Source of the DNA: Lachnospiraceae bacterium
GTDB taxonomy: Bacteria; Bacillota; Clostridia; Lachnospirales; Lachnospiraceae
NCBI GenBank assembly: GCA_017543445.1
Contig: JAFYGB010000078.1
Location: 1-64,000, forward strand
Direction: 5' to 3'
DNA: 64,000 nt
Shown: positions 42,001 through 49,055 of the stretch, one piece after another
Layout of the letters: the number at the start of each line of letters is the position of its first letter
How positions within the stretch are numbered: position 1 is the first letter of the stretch
Position numbers and translations under genes: made by a program
The notes under the pieces: model-generated
The model's database searches: none
Seen by the model: only the letters and a program-made list of their open reading frames with translations
What the model was told of the DNA's origin: nothing

Positions 42001-44043
42001 ACGATCCCGCAGCATGAAGATCCGACGAAGAAGGCGGACGCTCAGTATGAGTACACATTCTCAGGCTGGTCACCGAGTGTTAAGGCGGTTACCGGGGCTA
42101 CGGAGTATACGGCGAAGTTCTCCGAGACGGTCAACAGTCATAAGATCGTTTGGAAGGATGAGGACGGCAATGAGATCGACACCACGACCGTTCAATTCGG
42201 AAGTATGCCGGTTCATGCAGATCTGACTAAGAAGGAGACCGCAGAGTTTACGTTCGAGTTCGATGGCTGGACTCCAGAGATCCAAGAGGTATCCGGTCCT
42301 GCGGAATATCAGGCGAAGTTTAAAGCGATCCGCCGTAGTTATGCGGTTACATGGCAGTATGAGGATGGCCGTGTGATCGGAACCAAGATGTGGGAGTACG
42401 GCACCGTTCCTGAATGGGAAACTCCTAAGATGGAGACAACTCCGGAATATGAGTATGAATTCGTCGGTTGGGATCAGGCAGTTGTAGCAGTCGATGGACC
42501 GGCAACCTACACGGCGAAATTCAAGCCGTTAAGGAGAAGTTATCAGATCACATGGAAGGATGACGAGGGCAATGTCTACGACACCACGACGGTAGAGTAC
42601 GGCCTCGTACCTACACACGCAGATCCGGTGAAGGAGGCTACGGCTGAATTTATCTACACCTTTAAGGGCTGGAACCAGGATCTGCAGGCAGTTACAGGTC
42701 CGGAGACCTACATCGCCGTATTTGAGGGAACCAAAAACAGCTATGAGATCACATGGAAGTCGGATGACGGAAGCGTGATCGATGTTACGACCGTGGAGTA
42801 TGGCACGATGCCTACACATGCGGATGCGCAGAAACTGTCGACAGTGGAATACACATATACATTTGCCGGCTGGGATACTGAGGTCACCGCAGTGGAAGGC
42901 CCTGCAACATACACGGCAGTATTCACCGAAACCAAGAATGTCTATACCATCTCGTTTGAGACCAATGAAGGTTCAGAGGTGGAAGCAAAGAAGGCAGAAT
43001 ACGGAGATCGTGTGACTAAGCCCGATGATCCCAAGCGCAATAGATATGTTTTCAAAGGCTGGTTTGCCGATAAAGATCTTAGCGTTCCTTACACCTTTGA
43101 AGAACCGGTTATCGCTGACGCGACGGTTTACGCAAAGTGGGAGAAAGAGATCCAGCCTATTCCGGAACTGACAGATGGACAGAAGCCTGTGGCGAAGAAG
43201 GATCTGAAAGAAAACGGAAGTGAACAGGATCTGGTTACGGCTCCGGAAGATATTCCGGAGGGATACACCATCCTGTATAGTATCGACGGCGGAGAGACAT
43301 GGAGCGAACGTGCAGTCGGAACCAGATCCGGCGAGTATACGGTTAAAGTCATGTATAAGGCTGACAGCGAGCATGTGGACTTCTACGGAGATACGTTGAA
43401 GGTTGTGATCCGGGGCGATTACTATGATGACGGATCCGACAGAGAGTGGACGAAGGAGAGCAATAATTCAGCCACGATCCGCATTAAGAAGAGATATGAT
43501 GATGCAGACAGCTTCGCGAACTTCGAGAAAGCCGTTGTTGACGGTGAGAACGCGATCAAGGAAACCGATTACACCTTTACAAAGGGTGGTGTAGTTCTTG
43601 CATTTACCCCTACGTATCTGGAAACTCTTTCGGTCGGAGATCATACGATCGTTGTTGTATTCAAGGATGGCGAGTGCGCTGTTACTATGAGAATCATTAA
43701 GAAGATCAAAGAAGAAGTGCCTACCGTACCTCCTACAGAACCTCCTACAGAAGCACCTACGGAGCCTACCACGGAAGCACTTACCGAGCCTACTACGGAA
43801 GCACCTACCGAGGCACCTACGGAGCCTACCACGGAAGCATCTACGGAGCCTACCACGGAAGCACCTACCGAGCCTACTACGGAAGCACCTACAGAGGCAT
43901 CTACCACAGCACCGGAAAATACGCCGGATGACGATAACAGCGACTTGCTGATCCTTTGGATCGCAGCTATTCTCGCCGGCCTGGTACTCCTCGCTATGAC
44001 GATCCTCGGCGTGATTTCGTTCAGGAAAAAACACATCAGATAA
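36076..44043 (+). CDS. Giant GLUG/InlB-repeat surface protein
   Basis: The 2655-residue protein starts behind CGGAGGA with a basic-hydrophobic export signal (about 12-40). Residues about 135-710 and 890-1030 carry many GLUG-type repeats (VGGIAG...). Around 1176-1315 lies a discoidin (F5/8C)-like carbohydrate-binding domain. From about 1485 one degenerate and eleven regular 67-residue repeats follow (SYEITWK...VEYG...TFxGW...YTAxF), then an InlB B-type repeat (NVYTISFETNEG...WFADKDL...VYAKWEK). A PTEAPTEPTTEA stalk (about 2550-2615), a hydrophobic helix and RKKHIR end it; there is no LPXTG. It is probably an adhesin or glycan-binding cell-surface fibre. Monocistronic. Confidence 0.9.
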   Translation: MKEAKQRTGRKRTMRIGGLCMAVLAVVFALILFLPGRKAAAQDGSFAGKGTAEDPFLIEDVADLQALQVRVNGGDSCKDVYFLLVNNLDLSEVCGENIGSWVPIGNKKHSFEGSFSGELKEISGLYINENEGETIGLFGVNEGQIERLSVSGSVSGKDFVGGIAGENLGRIQGCSSSVSVSGNDTVGGIAGYNGGQINNCYNGGSVTGADQVGGIAGESKDEITSCTNAANISGDKYVGGIAGISNAEIQDCLNNGGYTVEAAGNCAGGIAGCASASIERCTNKTEVLTGTDVAGGIAGLCNEADISFCVNEGDVNGGKDRSGGIVGECRGNNNGVDCNISYCTNNGTVSGVNSYVGGIVGDGLYCSLTECINRGVVAGSGYVGGIAGQFKNYGSLDYATNHGTVTGTTSTGGIVGSSDNSGDIKNCFNDGTVSGKIMSGGIAGMVVLSVKQQDGSYEINNIADCTNEGKITGSDKVGGISGLCEANVLGCVNKGTISAESDVSGGSNVGGIVGVMQSEKNCVENCVNIGNIEGEQNVGGIVGSGSAVYILKCRNEGSIEGTLKNVGGIIGLNTVPEGMNQGEIKQCRNEGEISNSGSNTGGIIGRATYIGILECENTETISSKDDKIGGIIGYGLNVTVKKCGNTGYIRSEDLGVGGIVGYAIETGISDSYNRGSVYGEDRVGGLVGIFVEDNYLTRCYVKAPGNGIDCERENGNVGGFYGAILVASWLEFEDCYWWPRCANRALGSNRTDAADYSGEGYGYYRIEDMFEEESNFRNWDFHKVWVIYGNVPELRNNYDISPAGGRGADEENSGSGGTGYQTPPLARIYNLEDFKAFRDTVNDGYNYQSETVYLCADLDLSGDSDLYWEPIGTESHPFDGYFYGGNHIIKGLSVSTPEYGGLFGRCRGNIRDLTVYGTVNSSGRYVGGIVGNCTGAVDNCFFFGNVYCTHGYDGYVGGVVGLLSGRGRIIECGHVGYVCTLKGYAGGIVGSQNDKDSEIYHCFHYGPADSIVCPSGYTGTITGEARNPHAIAECYTSIGSAGRFVGRNWDSSQSNVDSCGMLDVESFRKPESFSGWDVGYDANHHWIMGADHPLPRSMSDYITLSYNDGTEEEQTVWGIRGNMVLGDIEPIWDGHLFTGWNDEPDGSGVSYAAGDEVPAQTTLYAQWIEGYEYHGYIPFEPKNAADIGVSGQTYDMLLDGDINTKWGVAVPADGGSWSLEFATKDYVRVSGYCLVTGDNTEMYSGFNPKGWKLEGKSQDGRWVVLDEVTDDETLPAKNQTRVYKKLDNRYDYCEFRIIFTGVKSGNVFQLSEFSLLYKDPDKDVRKPRITLHPNTIPSIVDKVAKTGDNRSTITLGGDPYNQGAYTLLSWNTDPRGIGDTYEADDPYIIKKDATVYAMWEPKVFELIINLDSFEGSPVYRRIAYKTTTEFRLTPPEREGYIFKYWIVTNGDGTWKLNEKYDAGTNIYGTYGNVTLAGCWEKRKKIEVSWFSDDNLIGTDTFYEGDIPEYKGEKPEKKSSKEYDYTFIGWDKEFKQLTEDTTFNAVFEGIRRSYEITWLNADGSQFDVTSVEYGTVPSHEPPEKLSTKEKCYIFEGWEETPVAVTGNATYKASFREIPRPYEITWQYEDGSVIDVTEVGYGIVPSHEVPKKQATDEYTYTFIGWDRELSVVDGPAVYTAQFTASKNSYEITWKNENGEVIDVTTVEYGEIPQHEALFKKADPQFEYTFTGWSPSLKAVTGAAEYTAQFSETVNSYEIVWKDENGNIIDTTTVEYGSMPLHPDLNNKETKEFFYEFEGWEPELKEVTGPAEYQAKFLETRKSYEIIWKYENGLVIDAKTWEYGTVPSCEDPEMESTPEFKYVFAGWDPEVTEVDGPAVYTAKFTPVRRSYEITWKDDEGNVFDTTVAEYGSVPSHKDPVKKETDEFIYSFKGWDRDFKAVAGPETYIAQFEKTRRSYEITWKNENGEVIDVTKVEYGTIPQHEDPTKKADAQYEYTFSGWSPSVKAVTGATEYTAKFSETVNSHKIVWKDEDGNEIDTTTVQFGSMPVHADLTKKETAEFTFEFDGWTPEIQEVSGPAEYQAKFKAIRRSYAVTWQYEDGRVIGTKMWEYGTVPEWETPKMETTPEYEYEFVGWDQAVVAVDGPATYTAKFKPLRRSYQITWKDDEGNVYDTTTVEYGLVPTHADPVKEATAEFIYTFKGWNQDLQAVTGPETYIAVFEGTKNSYEITWKSDDGSVIDVTTVEYGTMPTHADAQKLSTVEYTYTFAGWDTEVTAVEGPATYTAVFTETKNVYTISFETNEGSEVEAKKAEYGDRVTKPDDPKRNRYVFKGWFADKDLSVPYTFEEPVIADATVYAKWEKEIQPIPELTDGQKPVAKKDLKENGSEQDLVTAPEDIPEGYTILYSIDGGETWSERAVGTRSGEYTVKVMYKADSEHVDFYGDTLKVVIRGDYYDDGSDREWTKESNNSATIRIKKRYDDADSFANFEKAVVDGENAIKETDYTFTKGGVVLAFTPTYLETLSVGDHTIVVVFKDGECAVTMRIIKKIKEEVPTVPPTEPPTEAPTEPTTEALTEPTTEAPTEAPTEPTTEASTEPTTEAPTEPTTEAPTEASTTAPENTPDDDNSDLLILWIAAILAGLVLLAMTILGVISFRKKHIR
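40729..42939 (+). repeat. Eleven in-frame 201-bp repeats with 804-bp higher-order unit
   Basis: Repeats begin at 40729 and recur every 201 bp (67 codons) up to 42739. Repeats 3-6 (41131-41934) and 7-10 (41935-42738) correspond one to one (for example KNENGEVIDV starts 3 and 7, MWEYGTV/TWEYGTV are in 5 and 9), so a four-repeat block was duplicated as a unit. No length drift is visible. Confidence 0.85.
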
Positions 44044-44063
44044 GTAAACGAAATCCCAAATAA

Positions 44064-44096
44064 GCTTGGGCCGCCCTTTGGGCGGCTCAAGTTGTT
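44064..44096 (+). terminator. Terminator of the surface-protein gene
   Basis: CTTGGGCCGCCC and GGGCGGCTCAAG pair around TTT with one mismatch, followed by TTGTTTCTG. It lies about 20 bp after the stop codon. Confidence 0.7.
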
Positions 44097-44099
44097 TCT

Positions 44100-44450
44100 G
44101 CGCTCCGGAGCAGGGGGGCGGATCGTTTGCTACAGGAACACCATGTAAGCCATGTATTGTCATCAAGGCTATTATCAAGCAGGCCGATGGGATGGAGAGA
44201 GCAGACGCTCAAACATCTGGTTCCGATGTTAGCTACACGAAACGGTGTTCAGGTGACCAAGGAGAACAAACGGGAGAAAACGTCTCCAGCAGTAAAAAAT
44301 GCATTTAAAGCGATGCAACGAACCTTAGAAAAACCACGAAGAAGGCCCTTGGCGGTCGATCCAGAAAGCCGATACCGGACGGATATCATTGCTCGAGGAC
44401 AATTAAACCCGCTTTACAGGGCAATCAGAGGGCTAGGCAGTTAAAGTAAT
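44100..44450 (+). other. Gene-poor stretch, possible mobile-gene remnant
   Basis: A frame of 105 codons (44127-44444) crosses this stretch but lacks a ribosome site and starts with improbable sequence. Its second half (REQTLKHLVPML..., KPRRRPLAVDPESRYRTDII) is basic and hydrophilic, like part of a recombinase or mobilisation protein, but I recognise no family. I regard it as a probable decayed fragment rather than a working gene. Confidence 0.35.
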
Positions 44451-44499
44451 CATTAAAAATCCTACAAGAACTTGACACCGACCTGAATGCACAGAAATC

Positions 44500-44528
44500 T
44501 TTACTTTTTCGTTGGGATATTGTAAAAT
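44500..44528 (+). promoter_or_regulatory. Predicted promoter of the fic gene pair
   Basis: TTTACT (44500-44505), 17-bp spacer, TAAAAT (44523-44528), 24 bp before the start codon. A TTGACA further up (44472) has no matching -10. Confidence 0.5.
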
Positions 44529-44552
44529 ATGTAAAGATAAGGGGGTGGATGT

Positions 44553-45467
44553 ATGATTTCATATGAAAGCCTTGAAAAAGAACTTAAGAATAAAGGTATC
44601 GGAAAAACGAAACTCTCTGCTCAGCTGGGACTGTCCACGCGTACGATCGCGAAGATCAAGAAAGGCGAAAAACTTTCCACTAAAACGCTGCAAAAGATAG
44701 CAGAGTATCTGGGTGTAGCTCCGGAGATCTTGATGAGAGAGGTATCCGAGAACCGGATACTACAGACGCTCCGAGATGAGAAAGAGTCGCAACTGCCCGG
44801 TGGATTGTATCATGAATTACAGGTCCGGATGACGTATAATTCCAACCATATCGAAGGAAGTAAATTATCCGAAGATCAGACCCGTTGGATTTTTGAGACG
44901 AACACGCTCGATGTTGGCGACAGTATCTCCGTGGATGATGTGTTGGAAACGGTCCACCATTTTCGTGCGATCGACTATGTGATCGATGTTGCGGAGGACG
45001 AGTTGACCGAGGACATGATCAAGCATTTGCATTATCTCCTGAAGCACGATACGAAGGCTTCAAAGTTGACTTGGTTTGCGGTCGGCGTTTACAAGAAACG
45101 GGCAAATGTAGTCGGAGGCAGGGAGACATCCAAACCTTCGGAAGTACATGAGCACATGAAAGCTCTGCTGGAACGATATAATGCAAAGGAAACGGTTACG
45201 CTGGAAGATATCGTGGAATTGCATGCCGAGTTTGAGATCATTCACCCGTTTCCGGATGGGAATGGAAGAGTCGGGAGACTTGTGGCACTGAAAGAGTGCC
45301 TGCGGCATAACGTGATCCCCTTTATAATCGAAGATGCTAAGAAACTGAATTATTACAGGGGACTCTCTGAATGGAGAAATGAGAGAGGCTGGCTCACCGA
45401 TACATGCCTGGATGGGCAGGATACATTTGTAAGGCTGCTGGATATGTTGGAGATCCCGCATGATTGA
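44553..45467 (+). CDS. Fic-domain protein with N-terminal HTH and self-inhibitory motif
   Basis: The 304-residue protein has an XRE-type helix-turn-helix (about 14-56, KTKLSAQLGLSTRTIAKIKKG) and a Fic domain. The active site HPFPDGNGRVGR (231-242) is complete, with the catalytic His231. An inhibitory helix motif SNHIEG (97-102) matches (S/T)xxxE(G/N) in the N-terminal position (class II), whose Glu blocks productive ATP binding until released. Fic enzymes usually transfer AMP to Ser, Thr or Tyr of target proteins. The helix-turn-helix suggests self-regulation or DNA-linked control. Start follows AGGGGGTGG. It overlaps the next gene by 8 bp. Confidence 0.92.
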   Translation: MISYESLEKELKNKGIGKTKLSAQLGLSTRTIAKIKKGEKLSTKTLQKIAEYLGVAPEILMREVSENRILQTLRDEKESQLPGGLYHELQVRMTYNSNHIEGSKLSEDQTRWIFETNTLDVGDSISVDDVLETVHHFRAIDYVIDVAEDELTEDMIKHLHYLLKHDTKASKLTWFAVGVYKKRANVVGGRETSKPSEVHEHMKALLERYNAKETVTLEDIVELHAEFEIIHPFPDGNGRVGRLVALKECLRHNVIPFIIEDAKKLNYYRGLSEWRNERGWLTDTCLDGQDTFVRLLDMLEIPHD

Positions 45468-46143
45468 CCAGAGCTTGCCTGCTAGTATTATGAATGAGGT
45501 AAAAAGGAAAATGTTTTTTGAAAATACGTACTTTATAATCGGGAACGCTTACGCCGGGAAGTCTACCATGGTAAAGGAACTGGCGAAGAAGCATAACGGC
45601 ATCGCTTGCACGGAGAACTATCACGATAATTATCCGGAAGAACTGGATGCAAAAGAGTTTCCCTGTCTGACATATACCAGAGATCTGGTGGACTGGCACG
45701 ATTTCATACGGCGGTCTCCGCAGGAGTATAAGGCCTGGATCGACGGGGTAAAGAAGGAGTGTGAGATCCTTGAGCTACGTATGCTCCCCGAGATCTGCGC
45801 ACAGGGAAAACCGGTTTTTGTGGATACCAATATCAGCATCGAAACGTTGCGGCAGATCACTCCGAAGAATCACGTGTTAGTGATGCTTGCAGATCCGCAG
45901 ATCTCCGTCCGTCGTTTCTTCGAGCGTCCCGACCCGGAGAAGCAGTTCCTGTACCGCTTGATCCTGGAAGAACCGGATCCCGAGAAAGCTATGAAGAATT
46001 ATCGTGAAGGGCTGGAACTTATCAATTCACAGGAGTCCTACGATAAACTGCTGAATTCCGGGTTTTCGGTGATCCTGCGCGACGAGAGCAGAACCATCGA
46101 GCAAACCATAGCATTGGCCGAAAAAGCGTTCGGCATACTATAA
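45460..46143 (+). CDS. P-loop NTPase / kinase-like protein paired with Fic
   Basis: The 227-residue protein has Walker A GNAYAGKST (28-36) shortly after its N-terminus and the hydrophobic strand GKPVFVDTNIS followed by VLVMLADPQISVRRFFERPDPEKQF, an arrangement seen in small nucleoside or nucleotide kinases and AAA-like kinases. The lid-like arginine pair (VRRFFERP) supports phosphotransfer. No exact family recognised. The start overlaps the fic stop (ATGATTGA), so the two are made together; whether the protein modifies the Fic system or only shares the transcript is unknown. A downstream ATG in frame (codon 11) is an alternative start. Confidence 0.72.
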   Translation: MIDQSLPASIMNEVKRKMFFENTYFIIGNAYAGKSTMVKELAKKHNGIACTENYHDNYPEELDAKEFPCLTYTRDLVDWHDFIRRSPQEYKAWIDGVKKECEILELRMLPEICAQGKPVFVDTNISIETLRQITPKNHVLVMLADPQISVRRFFERPDPEKQFLYRLILEEPDPEKAMKNYREGLELINSQESYDKLLNSGFSVILRDESRTIEQTIALAEKAFGIL

Positions 46144-46157
46144 ACGGAGGTGACACT

Positions 46158-46745
46158 ATGGGTGCCGATTTGATGAAAAAAGAGATCAAACGCACATTTA
46201 TCACGATGTTAAACGAGAAGCCGCTGTCGCAGATCACGGTGAAGGGGCTGGTCGCGGAGTGCGGGATCAACCGCAATTCGTTCTACTACCATTATCCGGA
46301 TCTGCCGGCGCTGATCGAGGAGATCGTGCAGGAGGAGACGGCGCAGATCATCGCCGAGTATCCGACCATCGATTCCATCGAGACGGCTTTGCGCGTGGCG
46401 GTCGAGTTCTGTACGAAGAACCGCCGCGCCATCCTCCATATGTATAATTCCGTGAACCGAGATATCTTTGAACGGCATTTATGGAAGGTTTGTGGCTACG
46501 TGGTCTCTGAGTACGGAAAGACGATTTTTGAAGGAACGTCGATCCGTCCGCTCGATCGGGAGATCATCGAGCGTTTTTATCGGTGCGAGTGTTTCGGCGT
46601 TACCATGGAATGGCTGTCAGAGCAAATGAATTCCGATACGACGAAGGATATCCAGAGGTTCTGCGCGATGTTTCGAGGCATGACGGAGGAGATGATCCGC
46701 CGGAGCACCCTGGAATATGCGGAAAATGAAGAGACTTCCGAATAG
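46158..46745 (+). CDS. TetR/AcrR-family transcriptional regulator
   Basis: The 195-residue protein has a TetR helix-turn-helix at residues 24-48 (ITVKGLVAECGINRNSFYYHYPDL), the second helix pair ending in the characteristic FYYHYP, and a helical ligand domain. Start follows GGAGGTGA, 14 bp after the P-loop gene. It precedes the MMPL transporter, which such regulators often repress, although a terminator stands between. The effector is unknown. Confidence 0.9.
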   Translation: MGADLMKKEIKRTFITMLNEKPLSQITVKGLVAECGINRNSFYYHYPDLPALIEEIVQEETAQIIAEYPTIDSIETALRVAVEFCTKNRRAILHMYNSVNRDIFERHLWKVCGYVVSEYGKTIFEGTSIRPLDREIIERFYRCECFGVTMEWLSEQMNSDTTKDIQRFCAMFRGMTEEMIRRSTLEYAENEETSE

Positions 46746-46778
46746 GGAGTGTACCTCAATAAATTAGACAAAACTAGG

Positions 46779-46809
46779 CTCGTGTCTGAATTTCGGACAC
46801 GAGTTTTTT
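46779..46809 (+). terminator. Terminator between tetR-like and MMPL genes
   Basis: CTCGTGTC and GACACGAG around a 9-base loop, followed by six T. Confidence 0.88.
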
Positions 46810-46931
46810 ATTGCCCGTGGTCGAAAATAGGTTACGGGGATAAAATACGCAAGGGGGTCGGGGAGAACCGATTTTCCCTGAGAGGAGCCTGGGAGGGCGA
46901 TCCGAGGACCCATAGAAAGGACGTTTTGGTT

Positions 46932-49055
46932 ATGAAATTAGCACATGCAGTTGTCAAACACCGGATCCTCATCCTGTTGGTGACGCTTCTGCTTATGGTT
47001 CCGTCCATCTTCGGTTACGTGTTCACGCGTGTCAATTACGATCTGCTCACGTATCTGCCGAAGGACATGGAGACGGTGATCGGGCAGGACGAGCTGATGG
47101 AGGATTTCGGCAAAGGCGCGTTTTCCTTCTTGATCTTCGAGAACATGCCGGTGAAGGATGTTGCGGCCGTGAAGAAACAGGTCGAAGCGATCGATCATGT
47201 GGAAAGCGTCGTCTGGTATGACAGTATCGCGGATCTATCGATCCCGATGGAGATATTGCCCGAGAAACTGTATCAGGCATTTAACACCGACCATTCCACG
47301 ATGATGGCGGTATTCTTTGATTCTACGACATCCGCCGATGTTACGATGGACGCGATCCGTGAGGTTCGTTCCGTGGCGGGTAAGCAGTGCTTCGTCACCG
47401 GTATGTCGGCGATGGTCACGGACCTGAAGGACCTTTGTGAGAGAGAAGAGCCGATCTACGTTGCGATCGCAGTCGTTCTCGCTTTGGCAGCAATGCTTCT
47501 GCTTCTTGATAACTTCCTCGCACCGCTCGTATTCCTGACATCCATCGCGATGATGATCGTCCTGAACCTCGGTACGAACTACTTTTTCGGCGAGATCTCC
47601 TATATCACGAAAGCATTGTCGGCAGTCTTGCAGCTGGCGGTCACCATGGACTATTCGATCTTTCTTTGGAACAGCTACAATGAGCAGCGTGAGAAGACGG
47701 AGGATCGTGATGAGGCGATGGCGCGGGCCATCCGCGAGACATTCACCAGCGTGCTGGGAAGCTCGATCACCACGGTTGCCGGCTTCATTGCCCTGTGTTT
47801 CATGAGTTTTACCATGGGCCGCGACCTGGGTATCGTTATGGCAAAGGGGGTCGTGCTCGGTGTTATCGGCTGTGTAACGGTCCTGCCGTCGCTCATCCTG
47901 GTATTGGATAAGGTCCTGCAGAAGACGAAGCATCGTGCGTTGCTGCCGAAGATGAATAAAACGGCGAGCTTTCTGGTCCGTGTGTTCCCGGTGTTCCTCA
48001 TTTTCTTTGCGTTGATCACCGGCCCCGCGTTCTACGGATATATGAAGACTTCCGATGAGGTTTACTACGACATTCTCGGAGAACTTCCGAAAGACCTGGA
48101 GAGCGTGATCGCGAACACGAAACTGGAGGATGAATTTGAGATCGCGTCCACGCACATGGTGCTTGCAGACGCGACGCTCTCCCCGAAGAGCATTCGGGAA
48201 ATGAGTGCCGAGATGGAGGCGGTCGATGGCGTCCGCTACGTGCTGTCACTCGAGTCTGTCATCGGTTCGCGTATCCCGGAGGAGATCCTGCCGAAGTCGG
48301 TGACCTCGCTTCTGAAGAGCGACCGGTGGGAACTGCTTCTGGTGAATTCCGAATATGCCTGTGCGACCGACGAGGTCAATGCGCAGGTCGGACAGTTGAA
48401 TACGATTCTGAAGAAATATGACGAAGGCGGTATGCTGATCGGTGAGGCGCCTTGTATGAAGGATATGATCGAGACGACGGACCGGGATTTCCGCGTCGTC
48501 AACATCGTTTCCGTTGCGGCGATCTTCCTGATCATTGCCCTCGTGGAAAACAGTATCACTCTGCCGTTCATTTTGATCGCGGTCATCGAGGTTGCTATCT
48601 TCATCAACCTGGGACTCCCGCACTTCATGGGACAGAACCTTCCGTTCATCGCCCCGATCTGCATCAGTACGATCCAGCTCGGCGCCACGGTGGACTACGC
48701 GATATTGATGACGACGCGGTATAAGAAGGAGAGGATCGGCGGAAACGGCAAGAAGGTCTCGGTGCAGACTTCCCTTGCGACTTCGATCCCGTCCATCCTG
48801 ACTTCCGGTATCGGCCTGTTCGCGGCGACATTCGGCGTTGCCCTGTTCTCGGATATCGACATCATAAGTTCCCTGTGTTATCTGCTGGCGCGCGGTGCCG
48901 TGATCAGTATGGTGATGGTCATCGCGATCTTGCCTGCACTGCTTATGTTGTGTGACAAACTGATCTGCAAAACGACGGCGGGCATGCGGCATATTGAGGA
49001 TGACAAACGGGAAATGAGTGAAAGGAGCGTTCAAAATGAGAACCAGAATGCATAG
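46932..49055 (+). CDS. MMPL/RND-family transporter
   Basis: The start at 46932 (MKLAHAVVKHRILILL) is chosen over an upstream open frame because the signal-like first helix begins here and GAAAGGA precedes it. The 707-residue protein has two halves, each with one helix, an external domain and five helices: the RND plan of MMPL proteins. The motifs VTMDYSIFLWN and GATVDYAILMTTRYK in the fourth helices hold the proton-relay Asp-Tyr pairs. It would export lipids or hydrophobic compounds by proton motive force. The next gene, a YhgE-like lipoprotein, starts within its last codons, forming a common Firmicutes pair. Confidence 0.9.
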   Translation: MKLAHAVVKHRILILLVTLLLMVPSIFGYVFTRVNYDLLTYLPKDMETVIGQDELMEDFGKGAFSFLIFENMPVKDVAAVKKQVEAIDHVESVVWYDSIADLSIPMEILPEKLYQAFNTDHSTMMAVFFDSTTSADVTMDAIREVRSVAGKQCFVTGMSAMVTDLKDLCEREEPIYVAIAVVLALAAMLLLLDNFLAPLVFLTSIAMMIVLNLGTNYFFGEISYITKALSAVLQLAVTMDYSIFLWNSYNEQREKTEDRDEAMARAIRETFTSVLGSSITTVAGFIALCFMSFTMGRDLGIVMAKGVVLGVIGCVTVLPSLILVLDKVLQKTKHRALLPKMNKTASFLVRVFPVFLIFFALITGPAFYGYMKTSDEVYYDILGELPKDLESVIANTKLEDEFEIASTHMVLADATLSPKSIREMSAEMEAVDGVRYVLSLESVIGSRIPEEILPKSVTSLLKSDRWELLLVNSEYACATDEVNAQVGQLNTILKKYDEGGMLIGEAPCMKDMIETTDRDFRVVNIVSVAAIFLIIALVENSITLPFILIAVIEVAIFINLGLPHFMGQNLPFIAPICISTIQLGATVDYAILMTTRYKKERIGGNGKKVSVQTSLATSIPSILTSGIGLFAATFGVALFSDIDIISSLCYLLARGAVISMVMVIAILPALLMLCDKLICKTTAGMRHIEDDKREMSERSVQNENQNA

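Noticed and set aside
43736..44043. Sortase (LPXTG) anchoring of the giant surface protein
   Set aside because: No LPXTG-like motif precedes the C-terminal helix; the sequence there is TTAPENTPDDDNSDLL.
46749..46931. N-terminal extension of the MMPL protein
   Set aside because: The frame is open but runs through a strong terminator (46779-46809), and the 61 extra residues resemble nothing in the family; the start at 46932 has a ribosome site.
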